Positions 15,714 through 24,053 of a stretch of DNA of 64,000 nt are shown here, one piece after another (within the stretch, counting starts at the first letter, position 1; each line of letters opens with the position of its first letter). The DNA is from CAVRIA01 sp963721115 (GTDB lineage Bacteria > Desulfobacterota > Binatia > HRBIN30 > CADEER01). Position numbers and translations under genes: made by a program. The stretch spans positions 186,001 through 250,000 of the forward strand of contig CAVRIA010000008.1 of assembly GCA_963721115.1 (NCBI GenBank). The letters are read 5' to 3'. A model generated the notes under the pieces. The model did not search any database, had not been told where the DNA came from, and saw nothing but the letters and a program-made list of their open reading frames with translations.

Positions 15714-17051
15714 TCAGAGCGTGTGCCGCTCGTGCCACCAGTCCTCGGCGCGAAAGTACCCTTTGATGGCCTTGCTCACCAGGTAGCGCAGGGGTTCGGG
15801 TGGCCATGGGACGACGCGCCGGTCGACGAACCAGACGTCCGTCAGGTCGGTCTTCCGCTCCAGCACCAGGTCGGCCAGGGTGCGGCCGTTGAGATGCGTG
15901 AGCGAGACGCCGTGGCCGACGCAGCCGAGGCTGTACAGGACGCGGCGGTCGCCGACGTAGCCGATGGCGGGGACCAGGCGCACCGGCACCGATACGGGTC
16001 CGCCCCAGCGATGGGTGAACGCCACTCCCGCCAGAGCGGGAAAGAAGCGCCCCACATCGCGCTCGAGAGCGTCGAAGGTGCGGAAGCTCGCGTCGCAGGC
16101 CATGTCGCGTCCGTACGCGAGGGTGACGTCGCTGCCGCCCATGGCCAGGCGGCCGTCGGCGGTCAGCCTGAAGTAGTGGACCAGATTGCGCGCGTCCTCC
16201 AGACCCTGCCGGTTGCGCCAGCCGATGGCCGCCAGGCGGTCCTCGCCGAGCGGTTCGGTGACCACCATGTGCGTGAAGACGGGCGCCTGCTTGGATCTGA
16301 GCTCCGGAATGAGGTGGGAGTAGGCGTTGGTGGCGAGCACGACCTTGTCGGCCGTGATCGCGCCTTCCGGGGTCTGCAGCGTCAGCGACGCGGACCGCCG
16401 GATCTCCGTCACGGGGGTGCCTTCGAACACCTCGGCGCCGACTTCCTGGGTGATCCGCTTGAGCTCGCGCACGTGCTTGGCCGGGTTCAGCAGCCCGCAG
16501 CGCGGCTCCCACCACGCTCCCAGGAAGAGCGGTGAGTCCACCTCGGCGCGGACCGCGTCGGCCTCCATCCACTCGATGCCGCCGATTCCCAGGTCGGACA
16601 GGATCTTCAGGTCCCGCTGGATGCGGCTCACGTAGGCCGGGGTGGTCGCGACGCGGAGAAAGCCGGGCCGCCAGTAGTCGGACTGCAGATCGTGCTCGCG
16701 GACGAGCGCGTCGACGTGCTCGACGGCGCGCTCCATGTACCCGTGTGCCTCGGCGGTGCGCTGGGCGCCGAAGAGCAGCTTGGTGACCGCCGGCTCCAGC
16801 CCGAACAGGGTCATGGAGAAGCCGCCGTTGCGGCCGCTGGCCCCGTAACCGATCAACTCGGCCTCGAGAACGGCGACGCGCAGCCCCGGCTGCTCCCGGC
16901 GCAGGTGATACGCCGTCATCAGACCGGTGAAGCCGCCGCCGACTACGGCGACGTCGACCCTCCGGTCCCCGCGCAGGGGGAGATTGGGCCGATATGGCCC
17001 GTAGGTATCCAGCCAGAAGGACTTGTCGCGATGGTCGGGCGCCGTGCTCAT
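15714..17051 (-). CDS. FAD-dependent amine/amino-acid oxidoreductase (DAO family)
   Basis: A 445-residue flavoenzyme. The dinucleotide motif VDVAVVGGGFTGLMTAYHL lies at about 32-50, and GYGASGRNGGF, typical of the DAO fold, follows at about 70. The layout resembles gamma-glutamylputrescine oxidase (PuuB) and related glycine/sarcosine-type oxidases that make an imine and H2O2. It converges with the VOC gene and has no amine-catabolism neighbours, so the substrate remains open. Confidence 0.88.
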   Translation of the reverse strand: MSTAPDHRDKSFWLDTYGPYRPNLPLRGDRRVDVAVVGGGFTGLMTAYHLRREQPGLRVAVLEAELIGYGASGRNGGFSMTLFGLEPAVTKLLFGAQRTAEAHGYMERAVEHVDALVREHDLQSDYWRPGFLRVATTPAYVSRIQRDLKILSDLGIGGIEWMEADAVRAEVDSPLFLGAWWEPRCGLLNPAKHVRELKRITQEVGAEVFEGTPVTEIRRSASLTLQTPEGAITADKVVLATNAYSHLIPELRSKQAPVFTHMVVTEPLGEDRLAAIGWRNRQGLEDARNLVHYFRLTADGRLAMGGSDVTLAYGRDMACDASFRTFDALERDVGRFFPALAGVAFTHRWGGPVSVPVRLVPAIGYVGDRRVLYSLGCVGHGVSLTHLNGRTLADLVLERKTDLTDVWFVDRRVVPWPPEPLRYLVSKAIKGYFRAEDWWHERHTL

Positions 17052-17116
17052 GAGTCGATCCCCGCGGCGATCACCGGCAGGATCTCACACCGCGCGGCGC
17101 CAGAGAAGAGGGCCGA

Positions 17117-18370
17117 TCAATCGGGGGGCATCCACTGGGCGATCAGCCGCAGGGGGCCGGGAATGCCGAAGAGGTTGCGCAGCGACTGGTCGTAGTGGAT
17201 GGGCGAGTTGCCGTGCACGGAGACCGAGGCGCCGACGAGGGCCCCGAACAGGGTGCCGTTGCCGTTCAGGGACACGGCGGAATTCGGGGCGTAGACCGTT
17301 CCCGCGAACGAGGCGTTGCCCGAGAACGACGCGCCGCCGTTGCCGATCTGCACGATGGAGAGCTGGCCCGGCGCCCCGCCGAGGTTGGTGATGCCGTTGC
17401 CCGCGATCGAGAGGGAGCCCGTGACGTAGATCGTCACCGGTCCGCTCGACGGGTCGACGATCAGGCCGGCGTTGCCGCTGATGGACAGGTCTCCCAGGTA
17501 GTACGTGCCCGAGCTGATCGTCTGCGTCGCGTTGCCGTGGAGATCGACGTTGCCCAGATTCGCCGCGTTGGACGGAATCGTTGCGGCCGGGTAGTCCGTC
17601 GTCGACGCGGCGGGGTCTTTCAGCCCGGTCACCTGCGCGTTCCCCGTGGTGGTCACTGACGAGTTCGGACCCGGAATGGCGTCGCCCTTCACCATGGCGT
17701 TTCCGACCAGGCTGATCGAGCCGTTGCTGCGCACGCTGCCGGTCTCGAAGCGATTGGCGCCTCCGTATGGTCCGAGCGACGAGTCGTAGCCGTCCGTGTA
17801 CGCGTTGCCGTTCAGGGTCACGTCGTCGCGTCCGAAGAGGGCACCGGGGAACAGCGAGTCCTGCTGGCGGGTGAGCAGGGCGCCGACCTGGCGTTGCACA
17901 CCGCCGACGAGCGCGGTGGCTTGGATCTCCCACAGCTCGGGCTGTGTCGAGATGAGCGCGGCGGTGACGCTGTAGGTGCCGACGGATGTGCTCTGGTTCG
18001 TCAAGTAGCTCCTGTAGCTGACGACGACGCCGCTGCGCGCCCCGCCCAGGCTGTCGGTGTAGCTGTTGGGATGCGTGGCTGGCAGGAGGAGCGCCGTGTT
18101 GGAATGCGCCAGGCTCACCGGAACCGCGGTCGGGGAGATGCTGGCTCCATTCGGGATCTGATAGTTCTGCGAGTTGAACCAGCCGACCGCCCGGGCGATG
18201 CCGCCCATGGCGACGTACTCGGCGGCGACGCTGCGTCGCTCGGCGCCGCTGGCGCGAAGCTGCCGGACGACGAACGTGTGCACTCCGGCGGCGATGGTCA
18301 GCAGGACGAGCAGGAAGCCCAGGGCCAGGATGATCGCCGAGCCATTGGCGTTGAGACGGGGGCGTTTCAT
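17117..18370 (-). CDS. PilX-like minor pilin with GN-repeat C-terminal domain
   Basis: A 417-residue protein with an N-terminal membrane helix (about 12-35, after a short basic leader) typical of PilX-N pilus assembly proteins. A long extracellular part follows. From residue 180 to 390 the dipeptide GN recurs ten times (188, 223, 243, 279, 299, 324, 343, 351, 370 and 387), each in a short hydrophobic-polar strand, as in a right-handed beta-solenoid (DUF7305-like). It is the last gene of a four-gene operon, starting 9 bp after the pilW stop. It is likely displayed on or near the pilus. Confidence 0.85.
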   Translation of the reverse strand: MKRPRLNANGSAIILALGFLLVLLTIAAGVHTFVVRQLRASGAERRSVAAEYVAMGGIARAVGWFNSQNYQIPNGASISPTAVPVSLAHSNTALLLPATHPNSYTDSLGGARSGVVVSYRSYLTNQSTSVGTYSVTAALISTQPELWEIQATALVGGVQRQVGALLTRQQDSLFPGALFGRDDVTLNGNAYTDGYDSSLGPYGGANRFETGSVRSNGSISLVGNAMVKGDAIPGPNSSVTTTGNAQVTGLKDPAASTTDYPAATIPSNAANLGNVDLHGNATQTISSGTYYLGDLSISGNAGLIVDPSSGPVTIYVTGSLSIAGNGITNLGGAPGQLSIVQIGNGGASFSGNASFAGTVYAPNSAVSLNGNGTLFGALVGASVSVHGNSPIHYDQSLRNLFGIPGPLRLIAQWMPPD

Positions 18371-18379
18371 TCTCGCACC

Positions 18380-19154
18380 TCAGAGAGTGAGGTTGGGGGG
18401 AGCCACCTGGGTGCTGACGGTGACGGACAGCCTTTCTCCGCTGCTGACGTCGACGGCGCGGGTACGCAGGGTGAGACGAATGCCGATCATGGTCACTTGA
18501 TCCGGAGACATTCGCGTCGTAGGTGAAACGCAGGTCCTGCACGTCGGGTACGAAGACGTGCCCGTTGCGGAGCAGCTGACCGTCCGCCAGCTCGAACGTG
18601 ATCTGCTGTACGGGCGTGACCAGCGCGCCCGCGGTGAAGTTGTACGAAAGCTTCGGCGTGATCTGCAGAGTCGTACCGTTGGCCGTGGCGATCTTGCCGA
18701 AGTACCAGTCCTTCATATCGGTGATGTAGACGCTGCTCCCCTCGGTCATCTCCTGCGTCGAGAGTACGGAGACCGATCTGTCGCCCTTCGCCGCCAGGGC
18801 GCCCAGGTAGGTTCGAGCCCCGGAGACGTTTGCCCAGAAGGAGAGGCGCTGTGGCTCGATGGTCAGCAGCACGGGCGCGACCGAGGGGGCGATCGCGATG
18901 GGCACGCCGAAGCCGGCCATCGCGATCTGTTCGGCGAGGATGTCGAGGGTCGTGCGTGCCGTGTGCATCGTCTCGGCCATCATCGTCTGCGCGGCGTAGG
19001 CGCGCACCTGGCTGATCAGCCCGGTATAGGCGGCGCCCATGATCAGGCCGAGCAAGCTGATGGCGACGAGCACCTCGATCAGGGAGATGCCCGTGTTCCG
19101 TCGCGCCACGTGCGGCGGGCGCGGGGTTCCCATCGTCGTCCTCGAGCGAGTCAT
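18380..19154 (-). CDS. pilW: PilW-like minor pilin, apparent frameshift near the 3' end
   Basis: A type IV prepilin-like protein. The prepilin peptidase site is G22 before ISLIEVLVAIS, with E27 at +5, and a hydrophobic helix follows. The reading frame is normal to about 18506 (VQDLRFTYDAN). The last 40 residues (VTMIGIRLTLRTRAVD and so on, stop at 18380) lie in another frame, and removing one C at the TCCGG near 18505 joins them. Without the correction the original frame runs on through the downstream pilX gene, which would not be a real product. The start forms an ATGA overlap with pilV. Confidence 0.8.
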
Positions 19155-19633
19155 CGAAGTGCCTCCCTCACCCCCGGCCCTTCTTTCTTCTTCTTCTTCG
19201 GGCTTTCGCTCTCTGACTCCTCGCCGTCGCCTCCCGTCGGGGCCGGCGCGGCGGAGGCGTCTTGCACGATCTCGGTCGAGAACACGCTCTGCCTGGGCCC
19301 GTCCTGGTACCATGTCATCATCACCGTGACGTTGCGCGTGTTCGGCAGCGGCCCCTGATTCACCGTCGTGAAGCGACCGAAGGGCAGTGCCAGCTCGCCG
19401 TCGAGCCGCAGGATGACCTCCGACGTCGTTACCACGGACGCGGCGTCGTAGCCGGCGTTGCGGACCTCCTCGAGCTTGGACTGTGCCAGGCGCGTCGCAT
19501 CGTCGTTGCACCGCACGCTGACGTTACCGCGGATCATCGATACGGCGAGACTGCTCAGGCCGATGACTCCGAGGGTCAGGATCGCGAGCCCGACCAGGAC
19601 CTCGACCAGGCTGAAGCCCTGCTGCCGTGTCAT
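19151..19633 (-). CDS. pilV: PilV-like minor pilin/pseudopilin
   Basis: A 160-residue type IV prepilin-like protein. A six-residue leader ends in G6, followed by FSLVEVLVGLAIL with E11 at +5 and a single hydrophobic helix. The globular part includes a Cys-containing segment (SVRCNDDATRLAQSKLEEVR). The C terminus is an odd charged tail: an acidic EESESES stretch and then KKKKK encoded by a short GAA/AAG trinucleotide run. ATGA overlaps at both ends (19630-19633 and 19151-19154) show tight coupling with the DUF4124 gene and pilW. Confidence 0.87.
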   Translation of the reverse strand: MTRQQGFSLVEVLVGLAILTLGVIGLSSLAVSMIRGNVSVRCNDDATRLAQSKLEEVRNAGYDAASVVTTSEVILRLDGELALPFGRFTTVNQGPLPNTRNVTVMMTWYQDGPRQSVFSTEIVQDASAAPAPTGGDGEESESESPKKKKKEGPGVREALR

Positions 19634-20067
19634 TGCGCTACCTTCTCGTCGTCGAGCCCGCGGCGCAGATCGTCGATGCGAGCTTCCTCGGATCGGATCT
19701 CGTCCGTCAGCTCGTTCTCGAGGCGCAGCTGGTGCGGGCTCCGTTCCCCGGCCACCTGGCTCAGCAGGCTCAGGTGTGCGCGGTGATTTTCGAGTCGCCT
19801 TTCGCGGCGGCGGAGCTCGTCGAGCCGTGGATGCAGAGCCTCTGCCGGTGTGGGGGTCGGCGTGGGCGATGTCGCAGCGACCGAGGCGTGTGGTTGCGAG
19901 CTCGGGCCGGTGTCCACGACGGCCAACCCGTTCGGGGCGGCCGGTTTCTCTGCGAGCTGATTGGTCACCTGCACGGTGCCGTTCACGTCCGTCCAGACGT
20001 ACCACTGCGCCCTGGCGGTGGGGACTGGAAGGAGAATGATCAACAGGGCGAGGAACCGGCGTTGCAT
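19630..20067 (-). CDS. DUF4124-type exported protein of the pilin operon
   Basis: A 145-residue protein with a signal peptide (MQRRFLALLIILLPVPTARAQ) followed by WYVWTDVNGTVQVTNQ, the DUF4124 pattern of a small beta domain. A Thr/Pro linker (SPTPTPTPAE) leads to a charged coiled-coil segment from about residue 85. The ATG at 20067 is chosen because it begins the signal peptide. An upstream in-frame start at 20205 would add a non-hydrophobic 46-residue leader. It heads the pilV-pilW-pilX operon and may assist pilin assembly. Confidence 0.8.
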   Translation of the reverse strand: MQRRFLALLIILLPVPTARAQWYVWTDVNGTVQVTNQLAEKPAAPNGLAVVDTGPSSQPHASVAATSPTPTPTPAEALHPRLDELRRRERRLENHRAHLSLLSQVAGERSPHQLRLENELTDEIRSEEARIDDLRRGLDDEKVAQ

Positions 20068-20319
20068 GCATCCTGGCAGTGCAAGCGCTGTACCGCTACC
20101 GGGCGGGGCTCGAATGATCTCGGGGACCAGAGCGCGCCAGAAAGGGGGCTCACCCTCTCGTCGTAAAGGGCGGTTCTGATGAACGGATGACGCTGCCTCC
20201 GGCAACCGACCGGAAGGGCGGGCAGCTGTCTCGCGCCGGATGCTGGGGAGGAACGCGCTCTACACAGAGAGGGAGAAAAGGCTGCGCAGAGGCCGGAGCG
20301 ATCCCGGGGTGAACGGGGT

Positions 20320-20352
20320 CCACCCCCGTGTCGCCGGGCGGCACGGGGGTGG
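20320..20352. terminator. GC-rich hairpin in a 356-bp gene-free stretch
   Basis: The 20068-20423 interval separates two minus-strand units and holds no convincing gene. It contains a perfect 11-bp stem, CCACCCCCGTG (20320-20330) with CACGGGGGTGG (20342-20352), and an 11-nt loop. No clear T tract follows on the minus strand, so it may act as a weak terminator or mRNA 3'-end stabiliser for the Cys-rich gene. I saw nothing else convincing in the interval. Confidence 0.5.
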
Positions 20353-20423
20353 GTTTATCGAATCGCAACGGAAGGCGAAGGCCGAGACGGGCGGCCGAGG
20401 TCGGCGCGGCCGTTCGGTCGGCG

Positions 20424-20909
20424 TCACTCTTTGGCGGCGCCGCTGCCTTGGGCGTTCCCGCCAGCCGGGCCGCCGCCCGGAGCTTTTCTCCAGGCGCCGT
20501 GGCGGGACATGCCTTCGAGGCTCTTCTTGCAGGCATCGCTGAGGTCCGCCTCGTGTTCCTTCAGGCAATCGACGTAGCGACCGCCGCCCGGTTTTACATC
20601 CTTGCAGAACTTGTCCAGCTCCGCTTCGCAACCCTTCAGGCGGCGGGGAATCATGCGCTTGCCCGCTCGGGGCGTGGCCTTGGCCTTGGCCTCGACGTGT
20701 TCCCGGCAAGCCGGAGACAGCTCGTCGAGATGGGACTGCAGGCACTCTCGGATCCGGCCCTGGCCGTTCTTGACGTCCTTGCAGAACTTGTCCCGGTCCT
20801 GACGGCAGGCCGAATTCCCCGCCGCGTGCGCGGTGCTGGCCGGCAGGAGGAGCAGGCACAGGAGGGTACTGATTCCGGTGGTGGTGGCGATCCGCGTGAA
20901 CGCTTGCAT
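20424..20909 (-). CDS. Exported Cys-rich repeat protein (GLG1-type repeats)
   Basis: A 161-residue protein with a signal peptide (about 1-30, ending AHAA). Two matching Cys-rich repeats follow: C35, C43, C56, C68 and C94, C102, C115, C127, with the same spacing in both. Each contains LDKFCKDVK or a close variant and a helix-rich pattern like the Cys-rich GLG1 repeat of eukaryotic Golgi glycoproteins, which also occurs in bacteria. A Gly/Ala-rich tail ends the protein. It is probably periplasmic and disulfide-bonded, with unknown function. A GGAGG-type ribosome-binding site and a promoter lie upstream. Confidence 0.83.
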   Translation of the reverse strand: MQAFTRIATTTGISTLLCLLLLPASTAHAAGNSACRQDRDKFCKDVKNGQGRIRECLQSHLDELSPACREHVEAKAKATPRAGKRMIPRRLKGCEAELDKFCKDVKPGGGRYVDCLKEHEADLSDACKKSLEGMSRHGAWRKAPGGGPAGGNAQGSGAAKE

Positions 20910-20951
20910 AAAACCTCCGTTTTCTCTGTGAAAGCGAGTTGGCCAGCCGCT

Positions 20952-20979
20952 CTTATACCGATTTGACCACGGGCGTGAA
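20952..20979 (-). promoter_or_regulatory. Sigma-70-like promoter for the Cys-rich protein gene
   Basis: On the minus strand TTCACG (20974-20979) is followed after 16 bp by TATAAG (20952-20957), a good -10 match. The ATG of the Cys-rich gene is 43 bp further on with CGGAGG before it. Confidence 0.5.
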
Positions 20980-21033
20980 AGCGGTCGGCAAGCGATCTGG
21001 CGACCGCTGTCGGCTTCGCCTACTATCGGCGCC

Positions 21034-22875
21034 GTGACGGATCCCGTCCTCTACCATGTCGCGTTGGCCGTCGCCGTCGGTATGGCCGCCCAGGCGGTCG
21101 CCCTGCGCTTCGCGCTGCCCAGCATTGTCGTGCTCTTTGCGGCCGGGGTGTTGATCGGCCCGGACATACTCGGGCTGTTCGATCCCAGCGTCTTCGGCGA
21201 GGCCCGTACGGATCTCGTCAGCCTGGCGGTCACGGTCATTCTCTTCGAAGGCGGCCTGGCGTTGCGCGTCGAGGAGATGCGCAGCCAGCAGCGCAGCCTG
21301 ACGATGCTGCTCACGCTGGGTGCGGCGATCTCGATGGCCGTGGGCACGGCGGCGGCCCACTACGTCCTGGACATGCCCTGGCCGATCGCGTCGCTGTACG
21401 GGTCGCTGATGATCGTCACCGGGCCGACCGTGGTCACGCCGCTGCTCACCCGCTTGAGCGTGGAACGCCCGCTTCGCGAGCTGTTGATCAGCGAGGGGGT
21501 GCTGAACGATCCGATCGGCGCAGTCATCTCCATCGTCGCGCTCGAGTACGTGCTCGGCCACCGCGGGATGTGGGCGACCGGCTCGGTGGCGCTCGTTCGC
21601 CTGCTGCTCGGCGCCGGCGTCGGCGCCGTCGCCGGCCTGGGCATGACCGCGCTTCTGCGCCGCCACTGGATCCGCGAGGAGCTGTGGAATCCGGTCGTTC
21701 TCGCCTCGGTGCTGCTGGCCGCGGCGGCGGCCGGTCGCCTGTCGGCGGAAGCCGGTCTCATGACTGCGGTGACCCAGGGCATCGTCATGGCGAATACCGG
21801 CCTGCGCGAGCTACGCCTGCTGCGCAGGTTCAACGAGGAGATCACGGTCGTTCTGCTCTCCTTCATCTTCGTCCTCCTGGCCGCCGGTTTGCCGCTGAGC
21901 CAGGTGCGGGCGCTCGGATGGTCGGCGGTGTGGGTCGCGATCTTGCTCGTCTGGGTGGCGCGTCCCCTGGCGGTGTTCGCCTGCACGGTCGGCAGCGACC
22001 TCAACGTCAGGCAGCGTCTCTTCCTGTCTTGGGTCTGCCCGCGCGGGATCGTCGCCGCCTCCGTCGCGGGGCTGTTTCGGCTGCTGTTGGACCGGGCCGA
22101 CATCCCCGGCGGGAACCAATTGAAAGCTCTCGTCTTCGTCACGATCGCGCTGACGGTCACGGTGCAGGGGTTGACCATCGGACCGGTGGCGAGGTTGCTG
22201 CGCGTCGATCTGCCGAGCCTGGGCGGTACGATCATCGTCGGGGCGCATCGCTTCGGCCGCCTGCTGGCGCGGCTGCTCATCGCCTACGGCCGTCAGGTGG
22301 TTCTGATCGACCGCAACCGCGAATATGCCCGGGCGGCGCAGAAGGAGGGGCTGCCCGTCTACCACGGTGACGCGCTGTCGGTCGATGTTCTGGAGGAGGC
22401 GGGCACCCGCTACGTCGACACCGTGCTCACCCTGACCACGAATACGGAGCTGAACACCTTGGTGGCCGACCGGGTGCGAGACAACTTTCGCGTGCAGCGG
22501 CTGTTGATCGTCGTCGACGAGTCGACCCGCCAGGCACATGGCGAGCAGATGTATCCGTTCCCGGGAAACTTCCCCGGTCCGGACGACGTCAACCGCGCCT
22601 TGCGCCTGGGGCGGTTGCGCGTCGTCGAGTACCAGGCCCCCGAGGGCGCCGAGGAACGCTCGGTCGAGGCCTTGCCCTATGGGCCGGGCGAGTTCGCTCT
22701 GTTCGTCCACAAGCGCGACAAGGTGTTCTTCGCCTCGACCGGACAGACCCTCGCCGCCGGAGACCGCCTGCTCTGCGCAACGGAGGGCGAGGATAGCCCG
22801 CTCTCCTCGTCGCTCGTCCGGCTTCGTGAGCTGGACCCGCGCCACCTTCCGACGATGGTCTCGGCACCGGCTTGA
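21034..22875 (+). CDS. CPA-type cation:proton antiporter with TrkA-N domain
   Basis: A 613-residue inner-membrane antiporter. About 11-12 hydrophobic helices fill residues 1-385, with conserved features such as LFEGGLAL, TGPTVVTPLL and LLISEGVLNDPIGA, the last carrying the ND pair seen in the NhaP/CPA1 family. A Rossmann RCK/TrkA-N domain follows at about 395-510 (IIVGAHRFGRLLARLL, then VVLIDRNREYA), and a TrkA-C-like region ends the protein. It probably exchanges Na+ or K+ for H+ with nucleotide-controlled gating. The start is GTG at 21034, and translation begins directly with the first helix. Confidence 0.92.
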   Translation: MTDPVLYHVALAVAVGMAAQAVALRFALPSIVVLFAAGVLIGPDILGLFDPSVFGEARTDLVSLAVTVILFEGGLALRVEEMRSQQRSLTMLLTLGAAISMAVGTAAAHYVLDMPWPIASLYGSLMIVTGPTVVTPLLTRLSVERPLRELLISEGVLNDPIGAVISIVALEYVLGHRGMWATGSVALVRLLLGAGVGAVAGLGMTALLRRHWIREELWNPVVLASVLLAAAAAGRLSAEAGLMTAVTQGIVMANTGLRELRLLRRFNEEITVVLLSFIFVLLAAGLPLSQVRALGWSAVWVAILLVWVARPLAVFACTVGSDLNVRQRLFLSWVCPRGIVAASVAGLFRLLLDRADIPGGNQLKALVFVTIALTVTVQGLTIGPVARLLRVDLPSLGGTIIVGAHRFGRLLARLLIAYGRQVVLIDRNREYARAAQKEGLPVYHGDALSVDVLEEAGTRYVDTVLTLTTNTELNTLVADRVRDNFRVQRLLIVVDESTRQAHGEQMYPFPGNFPGPDDVNRALRLGRLRVVEYQAPEGAEERSVEALPYGPGEFALFVHKRDKVFFASTGQTLAAGDRLLCATEGEDSPLSSSLVRLRELDPRHLPTMVSAPA

Positions 22876-22902
22876 GCGAACGAGGGGGCGCCGCGACGGC
22901 GT

Positions 22903-23931
22903 TCACCGGGGTCGCGCTTCGTCGCGGTCGCGCTGCACGGTCAGCACCCCCGCGCCCTCGAAGCCGTCGTTCTTGAGCTGCTGCAGCGCCCGGTTGGCTT
23001 CGGCGAGGGGGAAGGGCACCGTGTGAGGTCGGATCGGAATCTCTCCGGCGATGCGCAGAAGCTCTTCGCCGTCGCGCCGCGTATTGGCGGTCACGCTGCG
23101 CAGGTTGCGCTCGTAGAAGAGGTGTTTCTCGTAATCGAGCGGCGGGATCTGCGAGAGATAGATCCCGGCGACGGCGAGTGTTCCGCCGCGGTCGAGCGCC
23201 TCGAGGGCGGGCGGTACGAGATCGCCGGCGGGGGCGAACAGCACGGCGCTGTCGAGTTTCTCCGGCGGCCTGGCGTCGGCGGCTCCGGTCCATTCGGCGC
23301 CGAGCTCGGCGGCGAGCCTGCGGTGCTTCTCGTCGCGTGTCATCACGAACACGCGGCAGTCGAGATGGCGCGCCACCTGGATCGCGATGTGCGCCGAGGC
23401 TCCGAACCCGTAGAGACCGAGCCGGCATCCCGGCCGCATCTCGGCGCGCCGCAGGGCGCGGTAGCCGATGATTCCGGCGCAGAGCAACGGCGAGGCCTCG
23501 GCGTCGCCGATCGAGTCGGGAATCGCGTAGGCGAAGTCCTCGTCCACGACGGCGTACGCGGCGTATCCGCCGTCGGCGTCGTATCCGGTGAACGACGCCA
23601 TTTCGCACAGGTTCTCGTCCCCGCGCCGGCAGCGCTCGCAGGTACCGCACGTACCGCGCAGCCAGGCGATGCCGACGCGCACGCCGCGCGACCAGCGCTT
23701 GCACCCCTCGCCCAGCTCGTCGACCACGCCGACCACCTGATGGCCGGGGATCACGCGGTCGCGCCGCGGCGGCAGGTCTCCTTCGACGACGTGCAGGTCG
23801 GTGCGGCACACGCCGCAGACGTGCACCCGCACCCGAATCTCGCCCGCACCCGGTTTGGGCGTCGGCACGTCGCGGAGCTGCAGGGGGGCCGATTCCACTT
23901 TTGCCGGAGCTTGCAGCACCATCGCCTTCAT
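22903..23931 (-). CDS. Zinc-binding alcohol dehydrogenase (AdhA/AdhP-like)
   Basis: A 342-residue MDR dehydrogenase distinct from the one at 129-1079. Catalytic zinc ligands are C42 (CGVCRTD) and H64 (PGHQVVG). The structural zinc site is C95, C98, C101 and C109. The cofactor motif is LGLYGFGASAHIAIQ. The GHQ version and overall length match a group annotated as zinc-dependent alcohol dehydrogenases that act on primary alcohols. The start at 23931 fits the family N terminus (MKAMVL), although an in-frame ATG at 23976 exists. Confidence 0.9.
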   Translation of the reverse strand: MKAMVLQAPAKVESAPLQLRDVPTPKPGAGEIRVRVHVCGVCRTDLHVVEGDLPPRRDRVIPGHQVVGVVDELGEGCKRWSRGVRVGIAWLRGTCGTCERCRRGDENLCEMASFTGYDADGGYAAYAVVDEDFAYAIPDSIGDAEASPLLCAGIIGYRALRRAEMRPGCRLGLYGFGASAHIAIQVARHLDCRVFVMTRDEKHRRLAAELGAEWTGAADARPPEKLDSAVLFAPAGDLVPPALEALDRGGTLAVAGIYLSQIPPLDYEKHLFYERNLRSVTANTRRDGEELLRIAGEIPIRPHTVPFPLAEANRALQQLKNDGFEGAGVLTVQRDRDEARPR

Positions 23932-24053
23932 GGCGCCATTGTGGAGCCTGTGCGAACGGCGGACAAGCGCCGCCATCGCCTGTCCGCCGCCGCGAGCCCG
24001 ACCCTTGCTGCCACTCGGGGCGGGCGCTAGAAAGCGCGAGTTCGAAGCCCGAA

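Noticed and set aside
17085..19511. An 808-codon open frame on the minus strand
   Set aside because: It joins the pilW frame to a shadow of pilX by way of the frame break at about 18505. Only the part before the break has pilin features.
20068..20423. Possible riboswitch upstream of the DUF4124 gene
   Set aside because: The GC-rich hairpins do not match the conserved cores of cyclic-di-GMP or cobalamin riboswitches that I could compare by eye.
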